Part shown: in pieces, positions 1 to 10,611 of the stretch | Layout of the letters: every line of letters begins with the position of its first letter | Position numbering within the stretch: the first letter of the stretch is position 1 | The notes under the pieces: generated by a model | Seen by the model: the letters and a program-made list of their open reading frames with translations, nothing else | Told to the model about the DNA's origin: nothing | The model's database searches: none | Source of the DNA: Balanoglossus misakiensis | Lineage: Eukaryota > Hemichordata | Assembly (NCBI GenBank): GCA_040954595.2 | Contig: CM082587.2 | Location: 10,044,001-10,108,000 of the forward strand | Direction of reading: 5' to 3' | DNA: 64,000 nucleotides | Made by a program: the position numbers and the translations under genes

Positions 1-56
1 ACCAACAATGGATACCGAACTAAACGGGGTCAAAATTCATTTGGTAAGGACCTATT

Positions 57-1220
57 TGTTACCATTGTGGAAAGCAGGGACATGTCAAATCAAATTGTTT
101 TCTATTGCAAAGAGACCAAAAACAAGCATCTTCCTCCAAACCCATTGCATTCATTAATACAGCCGCTAAGCGTACAGTTTTGGATAATAGTCAGTATAAA
201 CGGGCGCAACCCTACCCATCTTTTACTGCTAAACCACCTGTTGTTCACCATGATAAATCTGTACCTGAAAGTTATAAAGATTTCATATTTAAGGGAGAAG
301 TTAGATCCACTACAGGGGATGAAAATAAACCAGTGCTTATCCTTAGGGACACTGGAGCTGCCCAATCTTTGATGTTGTCCAATATCTTGCCTAGAATGTC
401 TGACCTTCCTGTTAATTCAAGTATTTTGATCAGAGCTACTGATGGTCATTTTATATCCATGCCCTTGTGTAATGTCCATTTCAAGTCAGAGCTAGTTTCT
501 GGACCTGTGACTGTAGGCATTGTTTCAAATTTGCCCATTGACGGTGTTGATTTTCTCCTTGGAAATGATTTGGCCGGAATTAAGGTGTATCCTTCTCCTC
601 TGGTAACATCTGAAGCTAAAGTCATGGACGAAACTGAAAATTTGGCCATGAAATCCCATTATGATCAATCCAGTAAAGAACGGCATTTTGAACCAGGTGA
701 TAATGTGTTAGTTTTGCTAAAAATAAGAGGCGATCCTTTGTCCGTTAAGTTCAGTGATCCATATCAAGTGGAGAAGAAATTTATTGACGTCAACTACGTC
801 GTAATCAATCCTGATCGACGCAACACCCGTACAGTATGTCACGTTATTATGCTCAAACGTTATTACTGTACAGATGGTGAGTCTATTTGTCAGTCAGAGT
901 GCGCCACAGTTGTAGCAGATGAAATCGACGAGATTGAATCTCAACTACCACAAGTAGAATCCAAAAAGATGAAGTTGTCAAATTCAGAAGTTTTAGCTGA
1001 TTTACCATCCAAACTTTCACATTTACCAGAGAGTAAAATAAATGACGTCATTGGTCTAATTAACCAGCACCCATCTACCTTTTCTGATGAACCTGGTTGC
1101 ACTTCACTTACTACACATGATATTGACGTTGGCCACGCAATGCCAATTAAACAACACCCTTATAGAGCAAATCCCATTAAATTAGCAGAAGTAAGAAAAG
1201 AGTTTGAATATATGTTGTAA
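57..1220 (+). pseudogene. Ty3/gypsy gag-pol 5' part: zinc knuckle, protease, integrase C-terminal module, start of RT
   Basis: A CCHC zinc knuckle (C-x2-C-x4-H-x4-C) is read at 57-98 in the same frame as the open frame that follows. Both the 21-23 and 45-47 codons upstream are stops, so the gag part is broken or enters from another frame. The aspartic protease has its DTG triad at about 348-356 (DTGAAQS), and the fold continues to about 600 (LLGNDLAG). At 648-866 comes a module like the gypsy integrase C-terminal GPY/F domain (HYDQSSKERHFEPGDNV, DPYQVEKK, NPDRR, CHVIMLK). The RT N-terminus follows (THDIDVGHAMPIKQHPYR). The frame ends at a TAA (1218-1220), and RT homology continues in frame beyond it, so this is probably a nonsense mutation. 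The zinc-binding and catalytic core domains of integrase are absent between protease and GPY/F, so the copy cannot move by itself. The order PR-IN-RT-RH matches the Gmr1-like gypsy group. Confidence 0.85.
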
Positions 1221-2080
1221 CACAAATTAATCGAACCAAGTGAAAGCAGTTGGAGTTCCCCTATTATACTTATACCAAAGGGAGATAAATTGGAAAGTCT
1301 ACCAATGTAACCAAAATAGATCTTCAGAAAGGTTACTGGCAGGTACCATTATCGGATAGAGCCAAAGAAATCTCTGCATTTGTCACACCGGATGGGTTAT
1401 AGCAATTTAGGGTCAGGCCCTTTGGCCTGAAAAACGCCCCCGCTACTTTCCAACGATTAATGAATGAAGTCTTAGTTGGTTTGAATTTTTGTGCAGGATA
1501 TCTTCATGATCTTTTGATATACAGTATGGCATGGGATGATAATATAAATAACTTATCTGTAATATTTAATAAACTTGAAGATGCTGGTCTCGTAATAAAT
1601 TTGCAGGAAAGTGAATTCACCTAAGCCTAAGTTTCTTATCTTGAACATAACATAGGAAACGGTAAAGTGGCGCCGCAGCAGTGCAAAGTTCAGGCCATAG
1701 TTCAAATTCCTCCTCCCAGTACAAAGCGATAACTTATGAGGTTTTTGGGGATGACTGGATTTTATAGGAAATATTGTGCTAACTACCATTGTGGCCCCAC
1801 TTACCGACCTCCTGAAAAAATGTAAAATTTAAGTGGTCCGACTCCTGTCAGGATGCTTTTGAAAACCTCAAAGCTCTTTTGATCAACAATCCTGTGTTGG
1901 TAACCCCGGATTTCACTAAACCATTTAAATTAGCTGTCGATGCCAGTGATGTTGCTGTTGGCTCTGTGTTATTACAGGATGAAGACTATGGCATTGAACA
2001 TCCGGTTGGTTACTTCTCCAGAAAATCAAGTGTACATGTACACCAAAAGAATTATTCAACAATCGAAAAAGAGGCTTTAA
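1221..2080 (+). pseudogene. Ty3/gypsy reverse transcriptase and first half of RNase H, decayed
   Basis: Continuation of the pol region with stops and deletions. RT pieces seen in order are HKLIEPSESSWSSPI, a gap where the usual conserved VDxRxLN stretch is missing, TKIDLQKGYWQVPL (motif A region), FRVRPFGLKNAPATF (motif B), and GYLHDLLIY where YxDD is expected. The second catalytic Asp is therefore His. RNase H begins at about 1879 (TPDFTKPFKLAVDASD, with the first catalytic Asp) and runs to STIEKEAL at 2080 (second acidic residue), where it is cut at a TTAA. It resumes at 4994. The stops, the missing segment and the YLHD change show a dead copy. Confidence 0.88.
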
Positions 2081-2979
2081 GATGGGTCCCCCGGATCTTT
2101 TTGCCCGTTGCTATGGGCCTTTGCAGGACATTACACCCCGATTTGGACTAAGCCGTTTTCAGAGTCTAACAAGGGGCTGGTAACTAGTTGAAAATCTGCA
2201 CGGTTGTGAGCGCGCGCCCCCTGACGCCATTGATATGCAAATTAGCTAGGTCAAATTTCAAAAGCCTAAGGCTTTTTATTCCGTGACCTCAAAAACGAAC
2301 TTGATACGTATTCATTAGTTGCTTGAACCAGGGAAGATCCAGTCTGATTTCAGGGTACCTAATTTACATGCATTTGCATAAAATCATTTCAAATGAACAG
2401 CGCCCCCGTGCTTAAGTATGTGTCCGTTAGGATTTTTTCCCGAGGTACCGATAATCTCACTTTTCCAGCTTAATACTGCGTTAGAAGAATTATTCTCATC
2501 CCGAAACTGACGTATACCCGGTAAGTTGCTGTTTCTATCATATTTCACGCCATTGTTAGTCCAAAGAATTAGGTTATACGCGTTTCGAGTGGTGTGCCCG
2601 TACGGACTTTCACGATTTTTCCGTGATTTTCAACACTGCCCCGCGTCTAAGTGCCGGTTTTTAAATATCGAAAATTGACATAAATCGTTGAGTTGATTAT
2701 TGTTTTATCGAAATTTGCGTATTTTTAGTCTGCTCAAGGTCCGGAAAAATTGCGAACGCCTGTTTACTGAGTGTGTGTATGTACCGTGTTCTAACATGGC
2801 GGTGGAAGGAATCCTAGGAATCCATACCCGGAAGTAGCGAATGCGCGACTGTGGCAAGCTATTTTCGATCATTATGTCCCGGTCCAATTTCGTAATTTTC
2901 TTGCTGAGAGCTCTGATTGGACATGATTTTTGGCGCAATGATGGGACAGTAGGTGTCCAGACGTCATCGTAGACCTTAA

Positions 2980-3326
2980 AAGGACAAAGTCTCTCTCTAG
3001 CTGCCCTTTTTTCCATTAATTATATTTGATACAAGACACCGTTTGTTATTCTACATGTGGATATATAGTGAATCAACGTTCAACCACACACAACTTCCAT
3101 CCCTCTTATAGACAGGAGAGTGAAAAAACTCGCCAAAATGAATAATCGTTCTTTACCATTTATTCATTTTGGGCGAGTTTTTACTCTCATATCTTACAAG
3201 TGGGATGGAAGTTGTGTGTGGTCGAATGTAGATTTACTATATATCCACATGTACATTAACATAAACAGTGTCTTGTATCAAACATAATTAATGGAAAAAG
3301 GGCAGCGAGAGAGAGACTTTGTCCCT
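2980..3326. mobile_element. Palindromic TTAA MITE, copy 1 (nested in the piggyBac-type element)
   Basis: Flanked by TTAA at 2976-2979 and 3327-3330. The ends read AAGGACAAAGTCTCTCTC and, inverted, AGGGACAAAGTCTCTCTC. The whole 347 bp is a long imperfect palindrome: the ACTATATATCCACAT, ACACACAACTTCCATCC and AACTCGCCAAAATGAATAA blocks all recur inverted in the second half. It could fold into one long hairpin. Further copies lie at 8700-9053 and 29588-29916. Confidence 0.88.
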
Positions 3327-3330
3327 TTAA

Positions 3331-4244
3331 GTAAGCGCGCCGGGGGGAAAGTTTCCCGGGCAGCATCATTCCTTGCTTGGCGTGCACTGTTGCAGCAGTG
3401 TCGTGTGTGTGTGGAAGCCGGAGCAAGTGTTTCTCAAATCTCTTGTTGAGAACTTCACCAATAATTATCGTACGCCTTACAGTTTGTTTCTTTGTCTTTC
3501 AGGAGACAACGAAGAAAGAAGTGCGTCTGTGCTGATCGATCGGTGTTTTACTGCCTGTAGTGTGGTTGGTGGCCAGTTCCCACACTTTTTTGCATTCAGG
3601 AGTTTCCTTTATTAATCTTGCTTTCCTCAGTTGTTACCTTTTATATATTATATTGTATTTATTTGACAATAAAAATTAAAAAGGTAAATTTCATTAACTG
3701 TTATTGTTTGAGTATTACTGAACAGGCATTTTCCAGTGTGTAGGAGTAGTCTGTGTGGTTTTAGTTTGACTGACAATTGTCTAGTCTGCACTGTGCAGAG
3801 TTTTTGTGAACTGATATTTAGTCTAGTCTTTGCAGGGTGTGTGTGTGTGAACTGGCATTTGTCTGGGCTGTCTGTGCAGAGTGACAGTGAAAGGCTTTTG
3901 TCCAGTCTGGGCATAGTAACTGATTGGGCATTTATCAGTCTGTCTATGCAAGTCATATTTTTCTATAGTCATTTTCAGTCTTTTAACTGCAACATACTTT
4001 GTCTTTGTGAAGCTTTTCATAATGGTGAGAAAGGGGTCGTTTGTGTTTTCCTCCAAGAGTAGAGATAGTTTGCTGGTTTTAAATAGACTGCTGAGGTCTA
4101 TGGCAAATGCCACGGATGGAAGGAATAACATTCTAAACTCCATAAAGACCACTATACATAACAAACTGTGAAAACACTAGAAGTGGTAAAAACACCAGTA
4201 GAAGTTATATTGACAGAGTAAGTGAAGATGATTCGATTCTAGAA
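3331..4244. other. Interior of the piggyBac-type element, no recognised gene
   Basis: Between the nested MITE and the acidic reading frame there are only short open frames. The region is rich in TGTGTG/CAGT words, with several similar TCTAGTCTG...CAGAGT phrases at about 3750-3910. I see no transposase motif. Confidence 0.5.
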
Positions 4245-4421
4245 ATGATTATGAATGAAGAAATGATGGATACTTTTGAAACGTTTGACATACTAGAGAT
4301 AGAAGAGGTAGAACAGGAATACCAATTACCTGAGGAAGATTTACAAGAGAGTACAACAAATGCATATGAAATTGATACAAATAATTACAGTGATTATTCA
4401 GATATGGTGTTAGAAAACTAA
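4245..4421 (+). CDS. Small acidic reading frame, possible last exon, unknown
   Basis: 58 codons from ATG 4245 to TAA 4419-4421. The frame is open further upstream, to about 4153. The product is strikingly acidic (EMMDTFETFDILEIEEVEQE, then Asp/Glu/Tyr-rich to the C-terminus), unlike the low-complexity shadows around it. It lies inside the TTAA-flanked element. It may be the remnant of a coding exon carried by that element or chance; I do not recognise a family. Confidence 0.3.
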   Translation: MIMNEEMMDTFETFDILEIEEVEQEYQLPEEDLQESTTNAYEIDTNNYSDYSDMVLEN

Positions 4422-4989
4422 ATGTAGAATTATAAGGCTGGCAATAATTTTATTGATTGAAAAAATATACATAAAATTCTTAAATTAGAAATAATCAAAA
4501 AGAAAAAAAAATGTTTTAAAAATTGCCAAATTACCAATCAATGTCAGAAAAAGGAGAGTTGGACCAGTGTAGTCTGTTGTAGCACGGTCACTCCACACAG
4601 TGTGTGGAGTGACCGTGGTCACACTGTGCGGAAGTGCGTTCTCAACAAGCAGGTCAAATTTGACTGGCGTACGTGGCCTATGAAAAAAAGCCTTTAAGGG
4701 ATTTTCGTGAACGGTACAAAATCTCTGATGTTTAGCGTTCGATCCAGTTACTGTGGTTACAGGACGCGCACGCTATCGCTGACCGCTGCTTTGCCGTATT
4801 AGCGTGGCGGCCTATGGCCGGGCGGTAGCTGCCGTAAACATACTCGGACAGGCGGTGTGCACACAATCGTGTGTATTTTTAACTAGTTACAAGCCCCTTG
4901 TCGGACGTTCATAACGGTTTCGATCAAAATTGAGTGTAGTGTCCTATAAAGGCCCATAGCAACGAGCAAAAAGATACGGGGGACCCATC
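4422..4989. other. Right part of the piggyBac-type element with GC-rich right terminal region
   Basis: Includes a short inverted repeat around 4580-4625 (GGTCACTCCACACAGTGTG with its inverse GTGTGGAGTGACC) and the right terminal inverted region from about 4840. No gene is seen. Confidence 0.6.
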
Positions 4990-5215
4990 TTAAGTCTAGT
5001 TTTAGCCTTGCAGCACTTTGAAATTTATGTCACCAATGGAATAGACGATGTCGTTGTGTACACAGATCACAATCCACTTGTATTCCTGGAGAAATTTAAA
5101 ACTAAGAGTCGACGTTTATTTCGATGGAGCTTGTTATTACTGCCTTACTCACTTCAGGTAGTACATATTTCCGGTAGAGATAATGTAATTGCTGATCTTC
5201 TTTCAAGAACCTAAA
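4990..5215 (+). pseudogene. Ty3/gypsy RNase H, second half, end of pol
   Basis: Picks up exactly where 2080 stops: Ser-Leu-Val-Leu-Ala-Leu-Gln-His, then VVVYTDHNPLVFL with the third catalytic Asp of RNase H, and closes with the typical HISGRDNVIADLLSRT and a stop. The pol frame ends here, only about 115 bp before the polypurine tract. In this element RNase H is therefore the last domain, and integrase does not follow it as in ordinary gypsy elements. Confidence 0.9.
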
Positions 5216-5328
5216 TACTGAATTGCATAGTCTGTATTTTGTGAATATGAGTAGCGTACAGAATAACTGTACAAGAATATATTTTCCTGTTGAAAAAAAC
5301 GCCACTTTGTAACGTTTTTCTTTCTTTT

Positions 5329-5338
5329 GAAGGGGAGG
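5329..5338 (+). promoter_or_regulatory. Polypurine tract of the gypsy element
   Basis: GAAGGGGAGG lies directly before a TG dinucleotide that starts the putative 3' LTR. This is the expected plus-strand priming site of a gypsy element. Confidence 0.75.
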
Positions 5339-6090
5339 TGTGGTGAAGTTTATTGTTTGTTTTGTTTCGTGGCCAGGTGCACCTATGTTGATTGCTTTAT
5401 TTAACATATAAGCGTGAGCAGGTGTTAATTATTTGTGCTCGTATAAAAAGCCATGCACCCAGTGCCACGTTGTCGTGTGGCTCATTTGATTCTGGTCCGG
5501 TAGCTGTGCCGTCGCATTGTCGCGGAGTTTGGGAGCCCACCGTACGGAGTTTGCCTGTCTACTGTGGTAGCTGAGGATTGACACTGCCGAAGGGACTTGG
5601 TGAAGCCGTGGTGGATGTTTCCGAGGACGCCGCGTGGAATTTGGGAGCCGTCCTGAGGGAGCGCGTTTCCGGGTCACCGTGGAACTGCATTTGAGGTAAT
5701 ACGTGGCTGTCTTTTGAACATTGGCGTAAAACTGACAGAAAGGCAAGAATTGTTGTGCGTCGAGTGAAAGGCCAGTATCGTCTTGCGTCGAGTCACCGAA
5801 CTGTTTATTAGACTTTGAACTGGTTAGGAATTTAGTTTGGTCACCTGGTCACGCTCGAGTTTAGTTTGTAGTTTATTGTAAATATTATTTAACATGTTGT
5901 GAATATTACTCGTATCTGCAATTAAATTAACACCGTAAATAGACTGGTATGTTGTAAGTGTGTTGTCTTTGACCATTTCTTTTGCCGCGGCCTGTTGGCC
6001 GGTGCGGGGGTAAAACAAGCCACCCGGTCAGGTAAATTGGCCTCTCTATTATCCGCGTATTTTTGGCTCGGACGGCCTGCGGGTCGTAGC
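5339..6090 (+). repeat. Putative 3' LTR of the gypsy element
   Basis: Begins TGTGGTGAAG after the polypurine tract. It contains a TATA box (TATAAAA, 5442-5448) and an AT-rich stretch with ATTAAA-like signals near 5921-5940. The right edge is set by the start of an unrelated dispersed repeat at about 6091 and a preceding CA (CGTAGCA). The 5' LTR is outside the window, so the boundary is not proven. Confidence 0.6.
5442..5448 (+). promoter_or_regulatory. TATA box in the gypsy LTR
   Basis: TATAAAA about 100 bp inside the putative LTR, in the sense direction of gag-pol. It is the expected core promoter position for LTR transcription. Confidence 0.5.
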
Positions 6091-6968
6091 AATGGCTAAG
6101 AAAGTTAAAACTAAAGCAATATTTATGAGAAATTTTAAACATGGAGTGTACACACTTTACAGAAACGTATTCACTTCCCTACATGACCGAAAATGCGTCA
6201 GTTAGAAATTCCATCCTTGATAATCATATCCCCAGTCACAATACAATTATTGTTTTGCATACCATATACATGTACTAGCATGAATCACTTCAACATTTTT
6301 CAAAAGGCATGGTTTAAAGATTCGGTCAGTGTGAGAACGTTCACACTTACTAAGAGCTTTCTCAGGTTGAACATTATATAGCTATTCATTTGGTAATGCA
6401 CACGTTCTTGTACAGTCATTAATATGAAACGTTATTACAGGGACAATCATTGTTTTGCCGCGTTGCAAATCATCGTTATTTCGACCGAACGTATACGAAG
6501 CAGCATATTGTCGAGTTTTTTCAAGCGCCTACTTCTGCCGTACATTTTTGCGATTCCTCGCAAGTTGGATTTTCCATTTCGCTGCCTCTGAGGGGCCAAT
6601 ATTTCTGTTGTTGTTTCTTTGGAAAATTTACTAATATATAAGTTTATCCCACCCGAACGTGTACGGGGAACGGACCATTAAATGTAAAGCTTGGAGAGGG
6701 CGCTCATTTGCAGTGACGTCATAACACAGTACATTTTAAAATGCATAAATGTGTTTTACCATCGAAACTGTTCCTCAGTCTGATTTTTGTAGTATTGTAC
6801 TAGGAGTACGTTTGGTTTTTTGCTGTTCAGGTTTAGAGACCACATTTGACAGCAGCAGAAAGCGATACACTCGAGAACCCGGGTAGGCTATTTGCATATG
6901 CAAATGAGAATTTCTTTCAAATGTTCAGCTCCCGAGATAGGAGAATGGCGACCGTTGGAACATTTTAC
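6091..6968. repeat. Dispersed ~0.9-kb repeat, copy 1
   Basis: Aligns colinearly with 9675-10611, from ATGGCTAAGAAA to TTGGAACATTTTACG, with scattered substitutions and small indels. Both copies carry a full CRE word (TGACGTCA, here 6714-6721) and a POU-octamer word (ATGCAAAT). In this copy the octamer lies in a perfect 16-nt palindrome, ATTTGCATATGCAAAT (6890-6905). No coding frame is kept. It may be a transposon end or promoter region; family unknown. Confidence 0.75.
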
Positions 6969-8329
6969 GAATACAGAGGCAGTTGCTTGTAACAGCGCAA
7001 GCCGGGGGAACAAAGTTGTCAATACAGAACGATAACCCCGTGTTCATAATAAGAATTGTATATCAGGGAATTTCAATTTTGGGGGGGCTGTATCTGCGCA
7101 AAATAAAGCGAATGACAGCCGTGATTCTTATAGCAATTTTGTCAAAACTTCTTAATTTGTATCAGGGTTAGATTGTTATGCCATTCCGGTAAATATTTTG
7201 AGAGTCTAAATCTGCCACTTTCAATGCTACTGTTTTGAGAATTTATGAAAAAACACTTCTACTAATTTTATTTTCATTTTTGCACATAGTTCAGCCAAAA
7301 GAAGATTTAGTGATGGAATAAACCTGCTTGCATGGGCGCCGTGCATTTTTTGTCAGTATAAACTGCCGTCTTGATCTTCGCTACGAAACTGTGCTATTGA
7401 ACAGAAGTGAGATGGAATCGCACCAACGGATCACATAGCGCATGCATCGGCTGTCGCGATGAAGGATTGCATTTGCAAATGTTGATTGAAAACCAGAGCG
7501 GTGAAACAATCGTGCTTTGTATGTCACGAACAACCGTTAAAACAGGGAAAATTGATTCTATGGGTTAGTTTTTCAACCGTCACCTTGATTTCTCGGCGAA
7601 AATAGCGTACGTATTCAAGTACTGCTTTAGCCATTCACTGTCGATTACTTCGCATATAGCCAACACATGACACGATGTCCGCCTGAAATCGTGCCTAATC
7701 TCACGAGAGTTGAACGTCTTCTGTGTATATTGCATATTTTACTCTCGCAGTACACGAGAGTAATAACTACGTACAAAGCTGCGTACATACAATTATCAAC
7801 CTACTAGTATGGCACAGCGATAACGCAGAGAATATTTCCGTTCGCTTTCAAGGTCTATACCAGTAGCAGTCAAATGACATTGGCAAACACATTGTAACAT
7901 CAAATACGCGTGAAATGGTTTGACTGTTAACGTGATTCAACCGCGATTTAGCAATTATTGTAATTTGACCATTTGTGAGATTGTTTACATGTTTTGTAAT
8001 CTTTCGAAGCATTTTGTTCTACTGAAGGGGTTTCCGACATGTCTAGTATGCGCCATGTAACGGTTCGGTCAGGGTTCATCGGTACGGTCATTTTGCACCA
8101 GTCGATTCTCTATGACCGGGTTGACATGTAGGATGAGTCAGTAGAAGAGAAAATGAACTCGCAACAAGTTGCACATAACGTGCGTCGCGAGTCACAAACG
8201 TCAAACCGTGTCGGGCCGTGGTCTACCTCCACGATAAATCTGTACTTGGAAAGTATAACAAATGTCATTTTTGAGGGTCCCGAATCAACGAAAATACACA
8301 CTTTCATTTACGCGCTGCATATGAGAACA
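6969..8329. other. Unique-looking stretch, no gene recognised
   Basis: Only short open frames. The ACTCTCGCAGTACACGAGAGTAAT block near 7741-7764 is a local inverted repeat. Nothing else stands out. Confidence 0.5.
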
Positions 8330-8572
8330 AAGTGAAAGCGCCAAATATGCTAATTTCCAATCGAGAGGTCTTGTGTCCACAACAAAATACCAACGCTTAC
8401 CATGTACATGTATAACCTTTACATAAAATCGAACATCTTGGTATACTCACTCACATCGGTAAAATAATTGTACGGACATGCCCGTTTTTCAGGGCTTGTC
8501 ACGCACCTTATTTATCACCGTAAGAAAATGTACGGTGGAATATAATCATAGCAAACTCAACTGTCTTCGTAT
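8330..8572. repeat. Segment downstream of the LINE tail, shared inverted with 11940-12150
   Basis: Reads as the inverse of about 11940-12150 (for example ATGCCCGTTTTTCAGGGC and its inverse). The homology between the two LINE copies therefore runs beyond the LINE 3' end. This indicates an inverted duplication of a larger segment rather than two independent insertions. Confidence 0.75.
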
Positions 8573-9290
8573 ATCAATCAATCAATCAATCAAAAACATT
8601 TATATGGCGCCAATATCCAGAGAACTGTTCAGTGGCGCCCGATGGTTGTTCACACACTGTAGGCTGTTTTAAACAAGCGAGTCTTCAGTTTCCCCTTAAA
8701 GGGACAAAGTCTCTCTCTCACTACCCTTTTTTCATAAATTATGTTTGATACAAGACAACGTTTATGTTATTCTAAATGTGGATATATAGTGAATCAACAT
8801 TCAACCACACACAACTTCCATCCCGTTTGTAGGATATGAGAGTAAAAATCTCACCAAAATGAATAATGGTAAACACCGATTATTCATATGGGCAAGTTTT
8901 TCACTCTCGTGTCTACAAGTGGGATGGGTGGGATGGAAGTTGTGTGTGGTTGAATGTTGATTCACTATATATCCACATTTAGAATAACATACAAGGTGTC
9001 TTGTATCAAACATATTTAATGAAAAAAGGCAGCAAGAGAGAGACTTTGTCCCTTTAAAAGAGTCTAGACTGGTAGCTAGACGAATGTCATCAGGTAGTGA
9101 GTTCCAGAGCTTTGGAGCAGCATAAGAAATTGCACGTCCTCCATAGTTGACTTGTCTGTAATGTGTTATTGTCAAAAGGTTCTTTTTCTGAGACCTTAAG
9201 CTGCGTGAAGGGGTATATCGATTAACCATGTCAGAAATGTACTCCGGGGTAAGGCCATGAATGGCCGTATATGTAAGAAGCAAGATCGTG
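8573..9290 (-). pseudogene. LINE (L2/CR1-type) reverse transcriptase C-terminus and 3' tail, split by a MITE
   Basis: On the minus strand from about 9283: LTYTAIHGLTPEYISDMVNR, YTPSRSLRSQ, AAPKLWNSLPDDIR, ATSLDSFKG. This is the typical RT C-terminus of L2/CR1-like LINEs in marine animals. The frame is cut at SFKG by the TTAA MITE (8700-9053). The 3' end is marked by a (TTGA)n tract, seen here as AATCAATCAATCAATC near 8576-8592. Only the 3' truncated end is present. Confidence 0.85.
8700..9053. mobile_element. Palindromic TTAA MITE, copy 2 (inside the LINE tail)
   Basis: TTAA at 8696-8699 and 9054-9057; ends AGGGACAAAGTCTCTCTC and inverse. Same palindromic body as copies 1 and 3. The homologous LINE at 11660-11940 has one TTAA (11824-11827) at the same point and no insert, which is a direct empty-site proof of mobility and of the four-base duplication. 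Confidence 0.93.
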
Positions 9291-9674
9291 TAATCAATCC
9301 TGGCACAAACTGGTAGCCAATGCAGAGAGATGAGAGCGGGAGTATATGTGAGTTCAACGCAAGAAAAAACACCCGACTGAACAGGTAAAAGAAAAATTGG
9401 GGATGGATATTTAGAATTGATGCCTACGTCGAATTTCGAGCCAAAATGCCAAAATGCAATTTTCTGTATTGTTTATATGACGGATTGTAAAAAAAAAATC
9501 ATAAATGAATGTATCTGCGCGGATTCACCCCTGCAGCTGTTTCCTTTTTGAAGTCAGCGCTCCTTTTACACCGCCTTAGTGGCACCCATGCAGACGATTC
9601 GGGGAGGGGGAGGGGGGGGGGGTAATCGGGTGTTTGCCAACCCCCGCCCACATCCACTTAAGACAAGTACTTAA
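9291..9674. other. Spacer with G-run, no gene
   Basis: No coding signal. A poly-G tract at about 9601-9623 (GGGGAGGGGGAGGGGGGG) could form a quadruplex. Confidence 0.5.
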
Positions 9675-10611
9675 ATTATGGCTAAGAAACAAAAGCAATA
9701 TTTATGAGTAATTTTAAACATGGAGTGTACACACTTTACAGAAACATATTCACCTTCCTACATGACCGAAAATGTGTCAGTTAAAAATACCATCGGTGTT
9801 AACCATATCTCCGGTCACAATACAATTTGTTTTGCATACCATATATATATACCAGCATGAATCACTTCAACATTTGTCAAAAGGCATGGTTTAAAGATTC
9901 GGTCAGTGTGAGAACGTTCACACTTACTAAGAGCTTTCTCAGGTTGAACATTATATAGCTATTCATTTGGTAATGCACACGTTCTTGTACAGTCATTAAT
10001 ATGAAACGTTATTAAAGGGACAATCATTGTTTTGCCGCGTTGCAAATCATCGTTATTTCGACCGAACGTATACGAAGCAGCATATTATCGAGTTTTTTCA
10101 AGCGCCTACTTCTGCCGTGCATTTTCGCGATTGCTCGCAAGTTGAATTTTCCATTTTGCTGCTTCTGTGGGGCGAATATTTTTGATACTTTTTCTTTGGA
10201 AAAATTACTAATATGCAAGTTTATCCCGCCCGAACGTGTACGGGGAACGGACCATTAAATGTAATGCTTCGAGAGGGCGCTCATTTGCTATGACGTCATA
10301 ACACAGTACATTTTAAAATACAAAAAACGGGTTTTACCATCAAAACTATGTTTGTCAGTCTAATTTTTGTAGTATTGTTCTTGGAGTACGTCATGCACCC
10401 CAATCTGATTAAACTCAGATGTAGAAATGGGCGTCGTCTGTACCTTGCTTCGCTTGTTTTTTTGCTGTTCAGGTATAGGGACCACATTTGACAGCAGCAG
10501 AAAACGATACACTCGAGAACCCGGGTAGGCTTATTGCATATGCAAATGAGAATTTCTTTTAAATGTTCAGCTCCCGAGATAGGAGAATGGCGACTGTTGG
10601 AACATTTTACG
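9675..10611. repeat. Dispersed ~0.9-kb repeat, copy 2
   Basis: Direct-orientation relative of 6091-6968, with the CRE word TGACGTCA at 10291-10298 and the octamer in TTGCATATGCAAATG near 10533-10547. Unlike copy 1 it has an additional stretch around 10391-10460. Divergence between the copies is moderate. Confidence 0.75.

Larger units (their letters stand above)
2081..4989. mobile_element. piggyBac-type TTAA-site DNA element, 2.9 kb, inserted in gypsy RNase H
   Basis: The element starts GATGGGTCCCCCGGATC and ends with its near-perfect inverse (GATACGGGGGACCCATC). It is flanked by TTAA at 2077-2080 and 4990-4993. Inverted similarity extends roughly 150 bp inward at each end, including a shared stretch around AACTAGTTA and CAAGGGGC. 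Removing the element plus one TTAA rejoins the RNase H reading frame at Glu-Ala-Leu/Ser. I see no piggyBac transposase, so it looks non-autonomous. The inside holds a 347-bp TTAA MITE (2980-3326) and a small acidic reading frame (4245-4421). TTAA duplication with exact excision is the known behaviour of the piggyBac superfamily; assignment rests on target site and ends only. Confidence 0.82.

Noticed and set aside
2081-4989. Autonomous piggyBac element
   Set aside because: No transposase motifs could be found; only ends and target site support the family.
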